Shown: positions 1 to 6,371 of the stretch, in pieces
Layout: every line of letters begins with the position of its first letter
Position numbering within the stretch: position 1 is the stretch's first letter
Assembly: GCA_029256565.1 (NCBI GenBank)
Contig: JAQSXQ010000118.1
Span: 1-6,371, forward strand
Direction of reading: 5' to 3'
Source: Mycobacterium sp.
GTDB taxonomy: Bacteria > Actinomycetota > Actinomycetes > Mycobacteriales > Mycobacteriaceae
DNA: 6,371 nucleotides
The notes under the pieces: generated by a model
Told to the model about the DNA's origin: nothing
The model's database searches: none
What the model saw: the letters and a program-made list of their open reading frames with translations, nothing else
Program-made: the position numbers and the translations under genes

Positions 1-1892
<1,892 letters not shown>

Positions 1893-1919
1893 CCACCATT
1901 CGTACCGCACGCCCTCCGA

Positions 1920-2027
1920 TCAGCGGTCGGAGCTACCCCAGCGGCTGTGCCAGGACTGCGGGTAGGGCAACCCGACCAGCGCGATGAGCGCGAGTACCAA
2001 TACGGCGAAAACGATGAGACCGACCAT
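1920..2027 (-). CDS. 35-aa single-pass membrane micropeptide upstream of cobN
   Basis: Not a family I recognise. ATG at 2027 and TGA at 1920 encode 35 residues. Residues 2-20 (VGLIVFAVLVLALIALVGL) form one uninterrupted hydrophobic segment, followed by a short polar tail, PYPQSWHSRWGSSDR, with two Trp, one His and two Arg. About 30 of 35 codons end in G or C, as in the neighbouring genes. A good ribosome-binding site, GAGAGG, lies 7 nt before the ATG (positions 2040-2035 on the minus strand). The segment is long enough to cross the membrane once; without an obvious cleavage site it is more likely an anchor than a secreted peptide. Its stop codon is in the same frame as cobN, 27 nt before the chosen cobN start, so the two probably share an mRNA. 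It lacks the His-rich tail of CbtB-type cobalt transporter subunits. It could be a real micropeptide or a leader ORF that serves to drive cobN translation; the sequence does not separate these. Confidence 0.72.
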   Translation of the reverse strand: MVGLIVFAVLVLALIALVGLPYPQSWHSRWGSSDR

Positions 2028-2034
2028 CGTCGTT

Positions 2035-2040
2035 CCTCTC
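2035..2040 (-). promoter_or_regulatory. Ribosome-binding site of the micropeptide
   Basis: The minus strand reads GAGAGG-AACGACG-ATG, a purine-rich Shine-Dalgarno-like sequence with 7 nt before the ATG at 2027. It fixes the start of the 35-aa ORF and argues against the longer upstream extension that is open in the same frame. It lies only 6 nt downstream of the 12-bp hairpin at 2047-2076, so it stays accessible when that hairpin forms. Confidence 0.6.
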
Positions 2041-2046
2041 TGTATG

Positions 2047-2076
2047 CCGCCCGCCGACTCCGATGTCGGCGGGCGG
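2047..2076 (-). promoter_or_regulatory. Perfect 12-bp hairpin in the micropeptide/cobN leader
   Basis: The arms CCGCCCGCCGAC (2047-2058) and GTCGGCGGGCGG (2065-2076) are perfectly complementary over 12 bp with a 6-nt loop (TCCGAT), ten of the twelve pairs being G-C. On the minus strand the stem ends 19 nt before the micropeptide ATG, and no U-run follows it, so it does not look like an intrinsic terminator for minus-strand transcripts. On the plus strand it is followed by a C/T-mixed stretch, also without a T-run. It may stabilise the 5' end of the mRNA, act as an attenuator or insulate the divergent promoters. The structure is certain; the function is inferred. Confidence 0.6.
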
Positions 2077-2083
2077 GCTGTCT

Positions 2084-2113
2084 CGAAACCTAGTACCGGC
2101 GGTACCGGTTTCG
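2084..2113 (-). promoter_or_regulatory. Second dyad/hairpin, two stacked stems, upstream of the micropeptide
   Basis: Outer arms CGAAACC (2084-2090) and GGTTTCG (2107-2113) enclose inner arms GTACC (2093-2097) and GGTAC (2101-2105) with a GGC loop; TA on one side and C on the other form a small internal loop. It could fold as a 7 + 5 bp hairpin only 7 nt from the 12-bp hairpin at 2047-2076, giving a tandem pair in a cobN-side transcript. As DNA, the same symmetry could be a repressor operator of TetR-like size. The sequence alone cannot separate these two readings. Confidence 0.5.
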
Positions 2114-2122
2114 TTCGAATCG

Positions 2123-2138
2123 TGTGGCAGAGAACACA
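2123..2138. promoter_or_regulatory. CRP-like dyad 1 (TGTGG-N6-ACACA)
   Basis: TGTGG (2123-2127), 6 nt, then ACACA (2134-2138). The inner GTG (2124-2126) and CAC (2135-2137) are separated by 8 nt with A at the third spacer base, in line with the GTG-N8-CAC core known for mycobacterial CRP-family sites. The outer repeat GTGTG/CACAC also extends the symmetry. It lies between two divergent transcription units. No convincing -35/-10 pair was found from which to judge activation or repression. Confidence 0.3.
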
Positions 2139-2149
2139 CCTGACGCATT

Positions 2150-2165
2150 GGTGACCGGCGTCACA
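2150..2165. promoter_or_regulatory. CRP-like dyad 2 (GGTGA-N6-TCACA)
   Basis: GGTGA (2150-2154), 6 nt, then TCACA (2161-2165), one base off the classical TGTGA-N6-TCACA consensus and containing the perfect inverted repeat GTGAC-CGGC-GTCAC (2151-2164). Its centre is 27 bp from the centre of dyad 1. It is upstream of the plus-strand dioxygenase and also of the minus-strand micropeptide/cobN unit, so a CRP-family protein bound here could affect either. This is motif evidence only. Confidence 0.38.
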
Positions 2166-2193
2166 TCGAACGTTGCAACGAAACCCCGACCTG

Positions 2194-2216
2194 GCCGCGG
2201 GACTTCGGATCGCGGC
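2194..2216 (+). promoter_or_regulatory. Hairpin with UUCG loop in the dioxygenase leader
   Basis: GCCGCG (2194-2199) pairs perfectly with CGCGGC (2211-2216), and inside it C(TTCG)G at 2203-2208 can close as the very stable cUUCGg tetraloop, with a mismatch in between. It sits about 50 nt before the dioxygenase ATG. With the hairpin at 2237-2253 it would give the plus-strand mRNA a structured leader. No riboswitch class could be matched. Confidence 0.35.
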
Positions 2217-2236
2217 AAGCGAAACCCTGTCGGCAA

Positions 2237-2253
2237 CCCGCCGGGAGTGCGGG
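2237..2253 (+). promoter_or_regulatory. Small hairpin that would hide the dioxygenase ribosome-binding site
   Basis: CCCGC (2237-2241) can pair with GCGGG (2249-2253) around a 7-nt loop. The right arm runs into GGGA (2251-2254), the best Shine-Dalgarno-like sequence ahead of the ATG at 2263, with 8 nt between them. Folding of this stem would reduce ribosome access. It is only 5 bp, so the effect may be modest. Confidence 0.3.
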
Positions 2254-2262
2254 AATGAACCA

Positions 2263-3222
2263 ATGGCTTCCCCGTCCCCCAGCCCCGACCTCCCCGCCGT
2301 CGTCAAGCTCGGCGCGCACATCGGCGCCCGCATCGACGGCGTCCGCCTCGGCGGCGACCTCGACGCCACGACCGTCGACGCCATCAACGACGCCCTGCTG
2401 ACGCACAAGGTGATCTTCTTCCGCGATCAGCAGCACCTCGACGACGACGAGCAACTCGCCTTCGCCCGCACGCTGGGCACGCCGACGCTCGCGCACCCGA
2501 CCGTGCTGTCCCGCGGCACCGACGTGCTGCCCATCGACTCGCGCTACGACAAGGCGAACTCGTGGCACACCGACGTCACGTTCGTCGACCGCATCCCGAA
2601 GGCGTCGCTGCTGCGGGCCGTCACGTTGCCCTCCTACGGCGGCACCACCACGTGGGCGTCGACCGAGGCGGCCTACGACCAGCTGCCGGAACCGCTGCGC
2701 CACCTCGTCGAGAACCTGTGGGCCATCCACACGAACGACTACGACTACGTCCGCGACTTCGACGAGTCCCGCGACGCCGCACTGGACAAGACGCGGGAGT
2801 ACCGCGACGAGTTCGTCTCCGACACGTTCGAGACCGAGCACCCCGTCGTGCGCGTGCACCCGGAGACCGGTCGCAAGGTGCTGCTGCTCGGCCACTTCGT
2901 GAAGCGGTTCGTGGGACTGGGCACCCACGAGTCGGCGACGCTGCTCTCCCTGCTGCAGGCCCGGGTGACGCGGCTGGAGAACACGATCCGGTGGAACTGG
3001 CAGCCGGGCGATCTGGCCATCTGGGACAACCGCGCCACCCAGCACTACGCCGTGTCCGATTACGACGACCAGTACCGCAAGCTGAGCCGCATCACGCTGG
3101 CCGGCGACGTCCCGGTCGACGTGCACGGGGCGACGAGCCGCGTGATCACCGGCGACGCGTCGCACTACTCGCAGATCGTGGCACCGCCGCGATCGTCAAG
3201 GCGGCTGACCGCCGTACCGTAG
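2263..3222 (+). CDS. TauD/AtsK-family Fe(II)/2-oxoglutarate-dependent dioxygenase
   Basis: Predicted cytoplasmic non-haem iron oxygenase of 319 residues. It couples 2-oxoglutarate decarboxylation to hydroxylation of a substrate, typically an alkyl sulfate or sulfonate, which then releases sulfite or sulfate. The iron facial triad is clear: H102 and D104 in WHTDVTF, and H261 in WDNRATQHYA. R276 in YRKLSRITL is the 2-oxoglutarate carboxylate anchor; the 159- and 15-residue spacings are close to those of E. coli TauD (H99, D101, H255, R270). H78 in LAHPT may match TauD His70. Phrases such as KANSWHTDVTF, LPSYGGTT, EHPVVRVHPETG, ENTIRWNWQPGD and AIWDNRATQH resemble M. tuberculosis Rv3406, an alkylsulfatase. 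The ATG at 2263 is chosen because the VKLGAHIGARIDGV fold start follows shortly and GGGA lies 8 nt before it; the open frame back to 2173 has only a TTG start. The last 25 or so residues are a poorly conserved basic tail. It reads into cobG with a 4-bp gap. Family is certain; substrate unproven. Confidence 0.93.
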   Translation: MASPSPSPDLPAVVKLGAHIGARIDGVRLGGDLDATTVDAINDALLTHKVIFFRDQQHLDDDEQLAFARTLGTPTLAHPTVLSRGTDVLPIDSRYDKANSWHTDVTFVDRIPKASLLRAVTLPSYGGTTTWASTEAAYDQLPEPLRHLVENLWAIHTNDYDYVRDFDESRDAALDKTREYRDEFVSDTFETEHPVVRVHPETGRKVLLLGHFVKRFVGLGTHESATLLSLLQARVTRLENTIRWNWQPGDLAIWDNRATQHYAVSDYDDQYRKLSRITLAGDVPVDVHGATSRVITGDASHYSQIVAPPRSSRRLTAVP

Positions 3223-3226
3223 ACGG

Positions 3227-4357
3227 GTGAGCAGAGCCCGCGACGACGATCGCTGTCCTGGCGCACTGCAGGTGCATCAGGCGGCCGACGGCGCCCTCGC
3301 GCGGGTCCGCCTTCCAGGCGGGATCATCACCGCCGCGCAACTCGGCGCCCTCGCGGCCGCGGCGACCCGATTCGGCTCGTCCGCCCTGGAACTCACCTCG
3401 CGCGGCAACGTCCAGGCCCGCGGCGTCACCGATCCCGACGCGTTCGCCGAGGCCGTCGCGACCGCCGGGCTGCTGCCCTCGCCGACGCACGAGCGGGTGC
3501 GCAACGTCCTGGCGTCACCGCTGACCGGCAGGTCCGGCGGTATCGCCGACGTGCGCGGCATGGTCGGTGACCTCGACGCGACGATCCAGCGGGACGCCAC
3601 ACTCGCCCGGCTGCCCGGGCGGTTCCTGTTCGCGATCGACGACGGCCGCGGCGACGTCAGCGGACTCGGTGCCGACGTCGGCGCGCACGTACTGTCCGAG
3701 GACGCCGCGGCACTGCTGGTCGCCGGTGTCGACACCGGCGTGCGCATGGCGCTGCCCGACGCCGTACCGACCATGGCGGCAGTGGCAGCCCGTTTCGTCG
3801 AGGTGCGCGACAAGCATTGGCGCATAACCGAACTGCCGGACCCCGCGGTGCTGACGGCGGGGCTGACGCGCGGAGCCGACCCCGGTGCCACCTGGCCGCC
3901 CGTGACGGCACCCCCGGTCGGCTGGATCCAACAGGACGACGGCCGGGTCACCCTCGGCGCGGCGATCCGCCTCGGCGTCCTCGAGGCAAGGACCGCGGAG
4001 TTCCTCGCTGCCGTCGAGGCGCCGCTGGTGATCACCCCGTGGCGTTCGGTGCTGCTCTGCGACCTCGACGAGGGTGTGGCCGACGTCGCGCTGCGGGTGC
4101 TGGCGCCCCTGGGCCTGGTGTTCGACGCCGACTCGCCGTGGCTGGCGGTCAGCTCGTGCACCGGAAGCCCGGGCTGCGAGCACTCGGTGGCCGACGTGCG
4201 CAGCGATGCCGCCAACGCGGCGTCGACCGCGCAGCCGTCGTCGACCGCCGTGCACCGGCACTTCGTCGGATGCGAACGCGCTTGCGGCAGCCCGCCGGTC
4301 GGCGAGGTTCTGGTCGCGACGGGAACCGGCTACCTGCCCCGCACCGAGCGTCCCTAG
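3227..4357 (+). CDS. cobG: CobG, precorrin-3B synthase
   Basis: O2-dependent monooxygenase of aerobic cobalamin synthesis that converts precorrin-3A to the hydroxy-lactone precorrin-3B before ring contraction by CobJ. The 376 residues have the nitrite/sulfite-reductase architecture: a first ferredoxin-like half with LTSRGNVQARGV (56-67) and VRNVLASPLTG (91-101), a second half beginning at GWIQQDDGRVTLGAAIRLG (232-250), and the C-terminal [4Fe-4S] ligand set CTGSPGC (C311, C317) and GCERACG (C349, C353). All four cysteines are intact. Length is close to the mycobacterial form (about 360 residues) and shorter than the Pseudomonas enzyme. The GTG at 3227 follows the dioxygenase TAG by 4 nt and gives the usual CPGALQVHQAADGALARVRLPGG N-terminus. 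No strong ribosome-binding site precedes it, so translation is probably coupled to the upstream gene. cobH/cobI, which follow cobG in M. tuberculosis, are not downstream here; instead its TAG overlaps the ddrB stop on the opposite strand. Confidence 0.95.
   Translation: MSRARDDDRCPGALQVHQAADGALARVRLPGGIITAAQLGALAAAATRFGSSALELTSRGNVQARGVTDPDAFAEAVATAGLLPSPTHERVRNVLASPLTGRSGGIADVRGMVGDLDATIQRDATLARLPGRFLFAIDDGRGDVSGLGADVGAHVLSEDAAALLVAGVDTGVRMALPDAVPTMAAVAARFVEVRDKHWRITELPDPAVLTAGLTRGADPGATWPPVTAPPVGWIQQDDGRVTLGAAIRLGVLEARTAEFLAAVEAPLVITPWRSVLLCDLDEGVADVALRVLAPLGLVFDADSPWLAVSSCTGSPGCEHSVADVRSDAANAASTAQPSSTAVHRHFVGCERACGSPPVGEVLVATGTGYLPRTERP
4354..4357. other. Shared CTAG: overlapping stop codons of cobG and ddrB
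   Basis: The self-complementary CTAG supplies TAG for cobG on the plus strand (4355-4357) and TAG for ddrB on the minus strand (4356-4354). The two convergent coding regions therefore overlap by 4 bp and leave no room for an intergenic terminator. Transcripts must end inside the opposing gene, or by a Rho-type mechanism, so 3' antisense overlap is likely. Confidence 0.9.
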
Positions 4358-4707
4358 CCGCAGGCCGGGCCCTTGAGCGGCAGCCCGACGCAGATGCGTG
4401 CGGCGTCGTGGCCGAGTGTCCGGCCGGTGTGCGTACCGGCGGGCAGGGCCACGAGTTCGGGCACCGGGTCGGCCACCTTCTCGGGTTGCACGCACACCCC
4501 GCCCGACGCGTCGATCCCTACGCCGACCCCGAGCGGCGAGCGCAGGGCCGCCATCCTCGCGAGTTCGACCGCGTCCCCGTCCGGCACCCGCTCGACGACG
4601 AACGGCACGCCCTCCTCCTCGATGCCTGCCAATACCGCGCGTTCGACCGGCCCCGCTGCCGCGCTGGCGACGACGATCACCGGCCGGCTCGGCCCCGATC
4701 CGCTCAC
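4354..4707 (-). CDS. ddrB: Diol/glycerol dehydratase reactivase, small subunit (DdrB/PduH-like)
   Basis: Small subunit of the reactivating factor for coenzyme-B12-dependent diol or glycerol dehydratase. In the known system it resembles the dehydratase beta subunit and swaps places with it, so that damaged cobalamin can leave the enzyme. The 117 residues show the family pattern: a beta-strand start PVIVVASA, GIEEEGVPF at 28-36 with the acidic run E30-E32 expected near the metal at the DdrA interface, ALRSPLGVGVGID in the middle, and GHDAARICVGLPLK at the C-terminus (compare NAARLVKGIPF in Klebsiella). Length matches the usual 115-125. The GTG at 4707 overlaps the ddrA stop by 4 nt (GTGA) and no separate ribosome-binding site is visible, so the pair is translationally coupled. 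Its TAG (4356-4354) lies in the same CTAG as the cobG stop. Similarity is moderate, but the position after ddrA makes the call strong. Confidence 0.9.
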   Translation of the reverse strand: MSGSGPSRPVIVVASAAAGPVERAVLAGIEEEGVPFVVERVPDGDAVELARMAALRSPLGVGVGIDASGGVCVQPEKVADPVPELVALPAGTHTGRTLGHDAARICVGLPLKGPACG

Positions 4708-6371
4708 GTCGTGCGCCGTGCGAAGGACGCCACCAGCCCGGTGGCGACGGCGTTGCGCGGCCCCTCGGTGCCGCGCACGTTGCCGGTGCCACAGACGATT
4801 CCGTACGGCGCGAGCGCGTCGGCGATCAGCTGCGGTATCTCGAAGTCGAGTGCGCATCCCCCGAGCAGCACGACGAACCCGATGCGGCGTAGATCTCCCT
4901 TGGGCGCCACCCGGGCCAGCGCACGCAGCGCGTTGACGACGAACACCCGCTCCTTGGCCGATCGGCGCACGGTGCGGATCCGGTCCAGCGAGTGCCTGGT
5001 CGGTATCGGCGTCATGGCATGCTCGCCGAGGGTCAGTACCCGCCCGAAAGCCGGTGCCGGCAGCGGCTTCTCGAAGAACTGCACGGTGCCGTTCTCGAGG
5101 CGGACGTGGAAGAAGCTCTCGGCCTTCGCCAGCGGGTGGCGCTTGATCTCCTCTGCGAGTTCGAGATTGGCCGTTCCCAGTTCGGCGTCGATGAGCTTGG
5201 TGACGAGATCGCCCGCGCCCGCGAGGTGTACGGTGTCGACCTCGTCGTCGGTGGCCAGCAGGGCGGCGTCGGTCGAGCCACCGCCGAGGTCCAGCACGAC
5301 CAGCGGCCGGTCGGTGCCAGGAGTGGTGAGCGCCCCGAGGACGGCCATCTCCGCCTCGACGCCACCCACGACGACGTCGACCCGCGTGGCGCCCGCCTCG
5401 CGCAGCCGGGTGCGCACCGCATCGGCCACCGCCTGCATGCCGCTTTCCCTGGTGCGCACCATCGCCGCCAGCGCGACGGCGTTCTCGAGTGCGACCTCGC
5501 CGGCGAGCCCGCCACGGACCTCCTGCGGGACGAAGGTGTCGACGCCGAGCAGGTCGCCGATGTGGACGTCGGCGAGGTCGTGGCCGCACAGGTCGGCCAT
5601 GCTCTGGCGGACCCCGGAGATCATGCCTCCCGCGTTGGTGCCCGCCTCACCGACGACGTCGAGCAGAGGGCCCACCCGCTCGACGGCCGCCATGATGTCG
5701 CCCGCGCCGCCGGAGACGTCGACGGTCGCCCCCCTGCGCTCCCCCGTCAACGCCAGCTGACCCGCCGGGATCACGCGGTCGCCCACGTCGCCGGACGGCG
5801 TGCGGATCACCACCGCCGAGCGGTTCCCGGTCAGGGCCCGCGCCACGGGCGCGACGAGTTTCGTCTCCGCGGAGTCCAATTCGAAGATGGTCGCCAGCCC
5901 GAAGGCATTCGACAGCGTGCGGATCGACTGCCCGGGGCCTGCCACCTCGACCGCCGCGAGCATGCCCAACGGAATGGCGTCGATGCGGGACACCTCGTCG
6001 ACGACGGGGATCTTCTCGTCGAGGCGGTTGACCACCAGGACGGCGTCGTCGTTGCAGAGGATTGCACCCTCGACGCGGACGCCCCTGGCGCGTGCGGCGT
6101 TCACCGCGCCCGCGGCGACGTCGAAGTCCACGTCGCCTGGCACGGCGACGATCACCGCCGTGCCGGGGTCGACGTCGACCAGCGCGGCGAACGCGACCAC
6201 CACGCCGATGCCGAGGCCACGGCCACCCGGCGTGCGTGGATCGTGGCCGATCATCGTGGACTCGGTGATGATCGTCTCGGTGATGGTCTCCATCGCCAGG
6301 CCGCTGATCACGGGCGTCGCCTCGTTCAGCAGGATCACGTCGACGTCGGCCGGTGCCATGCCCGCACCCGC
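4704..6371 (-). CDS. ddrA: Diol/glycerol dehydratase reactivase, large ATPase subunit (DdrA/PduG-like; 5' end outside window)
   Basis: Actin/Hsp70-fold ATPase of the reactivating complex, which uses ATP to exchange inactive cobalamin bound to diol/glycerol dehydratase. The window holds 555 codons plus the stop; alignment from memory to Klebsiella DdrA (610 aa) puts about 58 N-terminal residues, including the first phosphate loop, beyond the right edge. The ATG at 6359 is therefore internal, and the frame stays open to 6371. Counting that Met as 1, the Mg2+/nucleotide-site residues T43 (PRTPGG), D104 (NDDAVLV) and D121 (VVDEV) keep a constant offset of 62 from Klebsiella T105, D166 and D183. 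Other marks are NEATPVISGLAMETITETII, LGALTTPGTDRPLVVLDLGG with D357 of the second phosphate loop, IKRHPLAKAESFFHVR, RRSAKERVFVVNALRAL, LGGCALDFEIPQL (adenosine loop, 499-511) and GTEGPRNAVATGL. The family usually has Ser where C502 sits. The dehydratase subunits would be expected upstream, to the right of the window. Confidence 0.95.
   Translation of the reverse strand, partial: AGAGMAPADVDVILLNEATPVISGLAMETITETIITESTMIGHDPRTPGGRGLGIGVVVAFAALVDVDPGTAVIVAVPGDVDFDVAAGAVNAARARGVRVEGAILCNDDAVLVVNRLDEKIPVVDEVSRIDAIPLGMLAAVEVAGPGQSIRTLSNAFGLATIFELDSAETKLVAPVARALTGNRSAVVIRTPSGDVGDRVIPAGQLALTGERRGATVDVSGGAGDIMAAVERVGPLLDVVGEAGTNAGGMISGVRQSMADLCGHDLADVHIGDLLGVDTFVPQEVRGGLAGEVALENAVALAAMVRTRESGMQAVADAVRTRLREAGATRVDVVVGGVEAEMAVLGALTTPGTDRPLVVLDLGGGSTDAALLATDDEVDTVHLAGAGDLVTKLIDAELGTANLELAEEIKRHPLAKAESFFHVRLENGTVQFFEKPLPAPAFGRVLTLGEHAMTPIPTRHSLDRIRTVRRSAKERVFVVNALRALARVAPKGDLRRIGFVVLLGGCALDFEIPQLIADALAPYGIVCGTGNVRGTEGPRNAVATGLVASFARRTT

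Larger units (their letters stand above)
2084..2226. repeat. CGAAACC heptamer, four copies in the divergent intergenic region
   Basis: CGAAACC occurs at 2084-2090, 2179-2185 and 2220-2226 on the plus strand and inverted (GGTTTCG) at 2107-2113. The 2179 and 2220 copies share one more base (CGAAACCC) and lie 41 bp apart, about four helical turns; both are preceded by GCAA or GCAAG. The first and inverted copies also make up the outer arms of the dyad at 2084-2113. Four copies of a heptamer in about 140 bp is more than expected by chance, so these may be boxes for a shared regulator. No known regulator is recognised. Confidence 0.4.

Noticed and set aside
2047..2076. Rho-independent terminator
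   Set aside because: The stem is strong, but no T-run follows on either strand and no gene ends next to it; it lies in the 5' leader of the minus-strand unit.
2232..2254. SAM (S-box or SAM-IV type) riboswitch, suggested by GGCAACC at 2232-2238
   Set aside because: GGCAACC is present, but the following GGTGC core, the GAGGGA element and a closing P1 stem are absent. It is probably chance in GC-rich sequence.
2028..2262. Cobalamin riboswitch before cobN or the dioxygenase
   Set aside because: No B12-box-like sequence was found on either strand, and the hairpin order does not fit the class as I remember it. A covariance-model search would be decisive.
2173..2262. N-terminal extension of the dioxygenase from TTG 2173
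   Set aside because: The added 30 residues are not part of the TauD fold, no ribosome-binding site precedes the TTG, and the ATG at 2263 has one.
1920..2408. 162-codon extension of the micropeptide frame back to 2408
   Set aside because: It would run through the intergenic region and antisense to the dioxygenase. The extra residues are low-complexity, and a strong ribosome-binding site precedes the ATG at 2027.
2161..3165. 334-codon open frame on the minus strand opposite the dioxygenase
   Set aside because: The dioxygenase has all catalytic residues and full-length family similarity. The opposite frame has no recognisable fold.
4354..5589. 411-codon minus-strand frame containing ddrB
   Set aside because: Only its last 117 codons look like a protein family. 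The upstream part overlaps ddrA out of frame, and the GTG at 4707 fits the ddrA stop overlap.
3817..5760. 647-codon open frame on the plus strand
   Set aside because: It crosses cobG out of frame, then ddrB and ddrA antisense. It shows no domain and has Arg/Pro/Ser-rich composition, so it is a GC shadow.

Overview
The window is high-GC actinobacterial DNA, very probably from a Mycobacteriaceae genome of the Mycolicibacterium type. The evidence is strong G/C third-position bias, GTG starts, 4-bp stop/start junctions, and protein sequences that read like the Mycobacterium tuberculosis aerobic-cobalamin proteins CobN (Rv2062c) and CobG (Rv2064) and the dioxygenase Rv3406. These comparisons are from memory, not from a search.

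Layout: (1) 1-1892, minus strand: the N-terminal half of cobN, the large subunit of aerobic cobaltochelatase, running off the left edge. (2) 1920-2027, minus strand: a 35-codon ORF for a single-span membrane micropeptide, directly upstream of cobN and in the same frame, separated from it by one TGA. (3) 2028-2262: a 235-bp divergent intergenic region. It is unusually structured, with two tandem hairpins in the cobN-side leader, two CRP-like dyads, a heptamer (CGAAACC) occurring four times, and two smaller hairpins in the plus-strand leader. (4) 2263-3222, plus strand: a TauD/AtsK-type Fe(II)/2-oxoglutarate dioxygenase. (5) 3227-4357, plus strand: cobG, precorrin-3B synthase, starting 4 bp after the dioxygenase stop. 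(6) 4354-4707 and 4704-6371, minus strand: ddrB and the 3' nine-tenths of ddrA, the two subunits of the reactivating factor for B12-dependent diol/glycerol dehydratase. ddrB and cobG converge and share a CTAG in which both stop codons lie.

How it fits together: cobG and cobN act at an early and a late step of aerobic (O2-dependent) corrin synthesis. DdrAB is a molecular chaperone that releases damaged cobalamin from diol dehydratase. The window therefore places B12 production back to back with B12 use. The dioxygenase is the outsider: its closest remembered relatives are alkylsulfatases/taurine dioxygenases used in sulfur scavenging, yet it is apparently co-transcribed with cobG.

No tRNA, rRNA, CRISPR array, insertion sequence or clear intrinsic terminator was seen. 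The most interesting unexplained part is the 1908-2262 stretch: the micropeptide plus its structured, repeat-rich control region.
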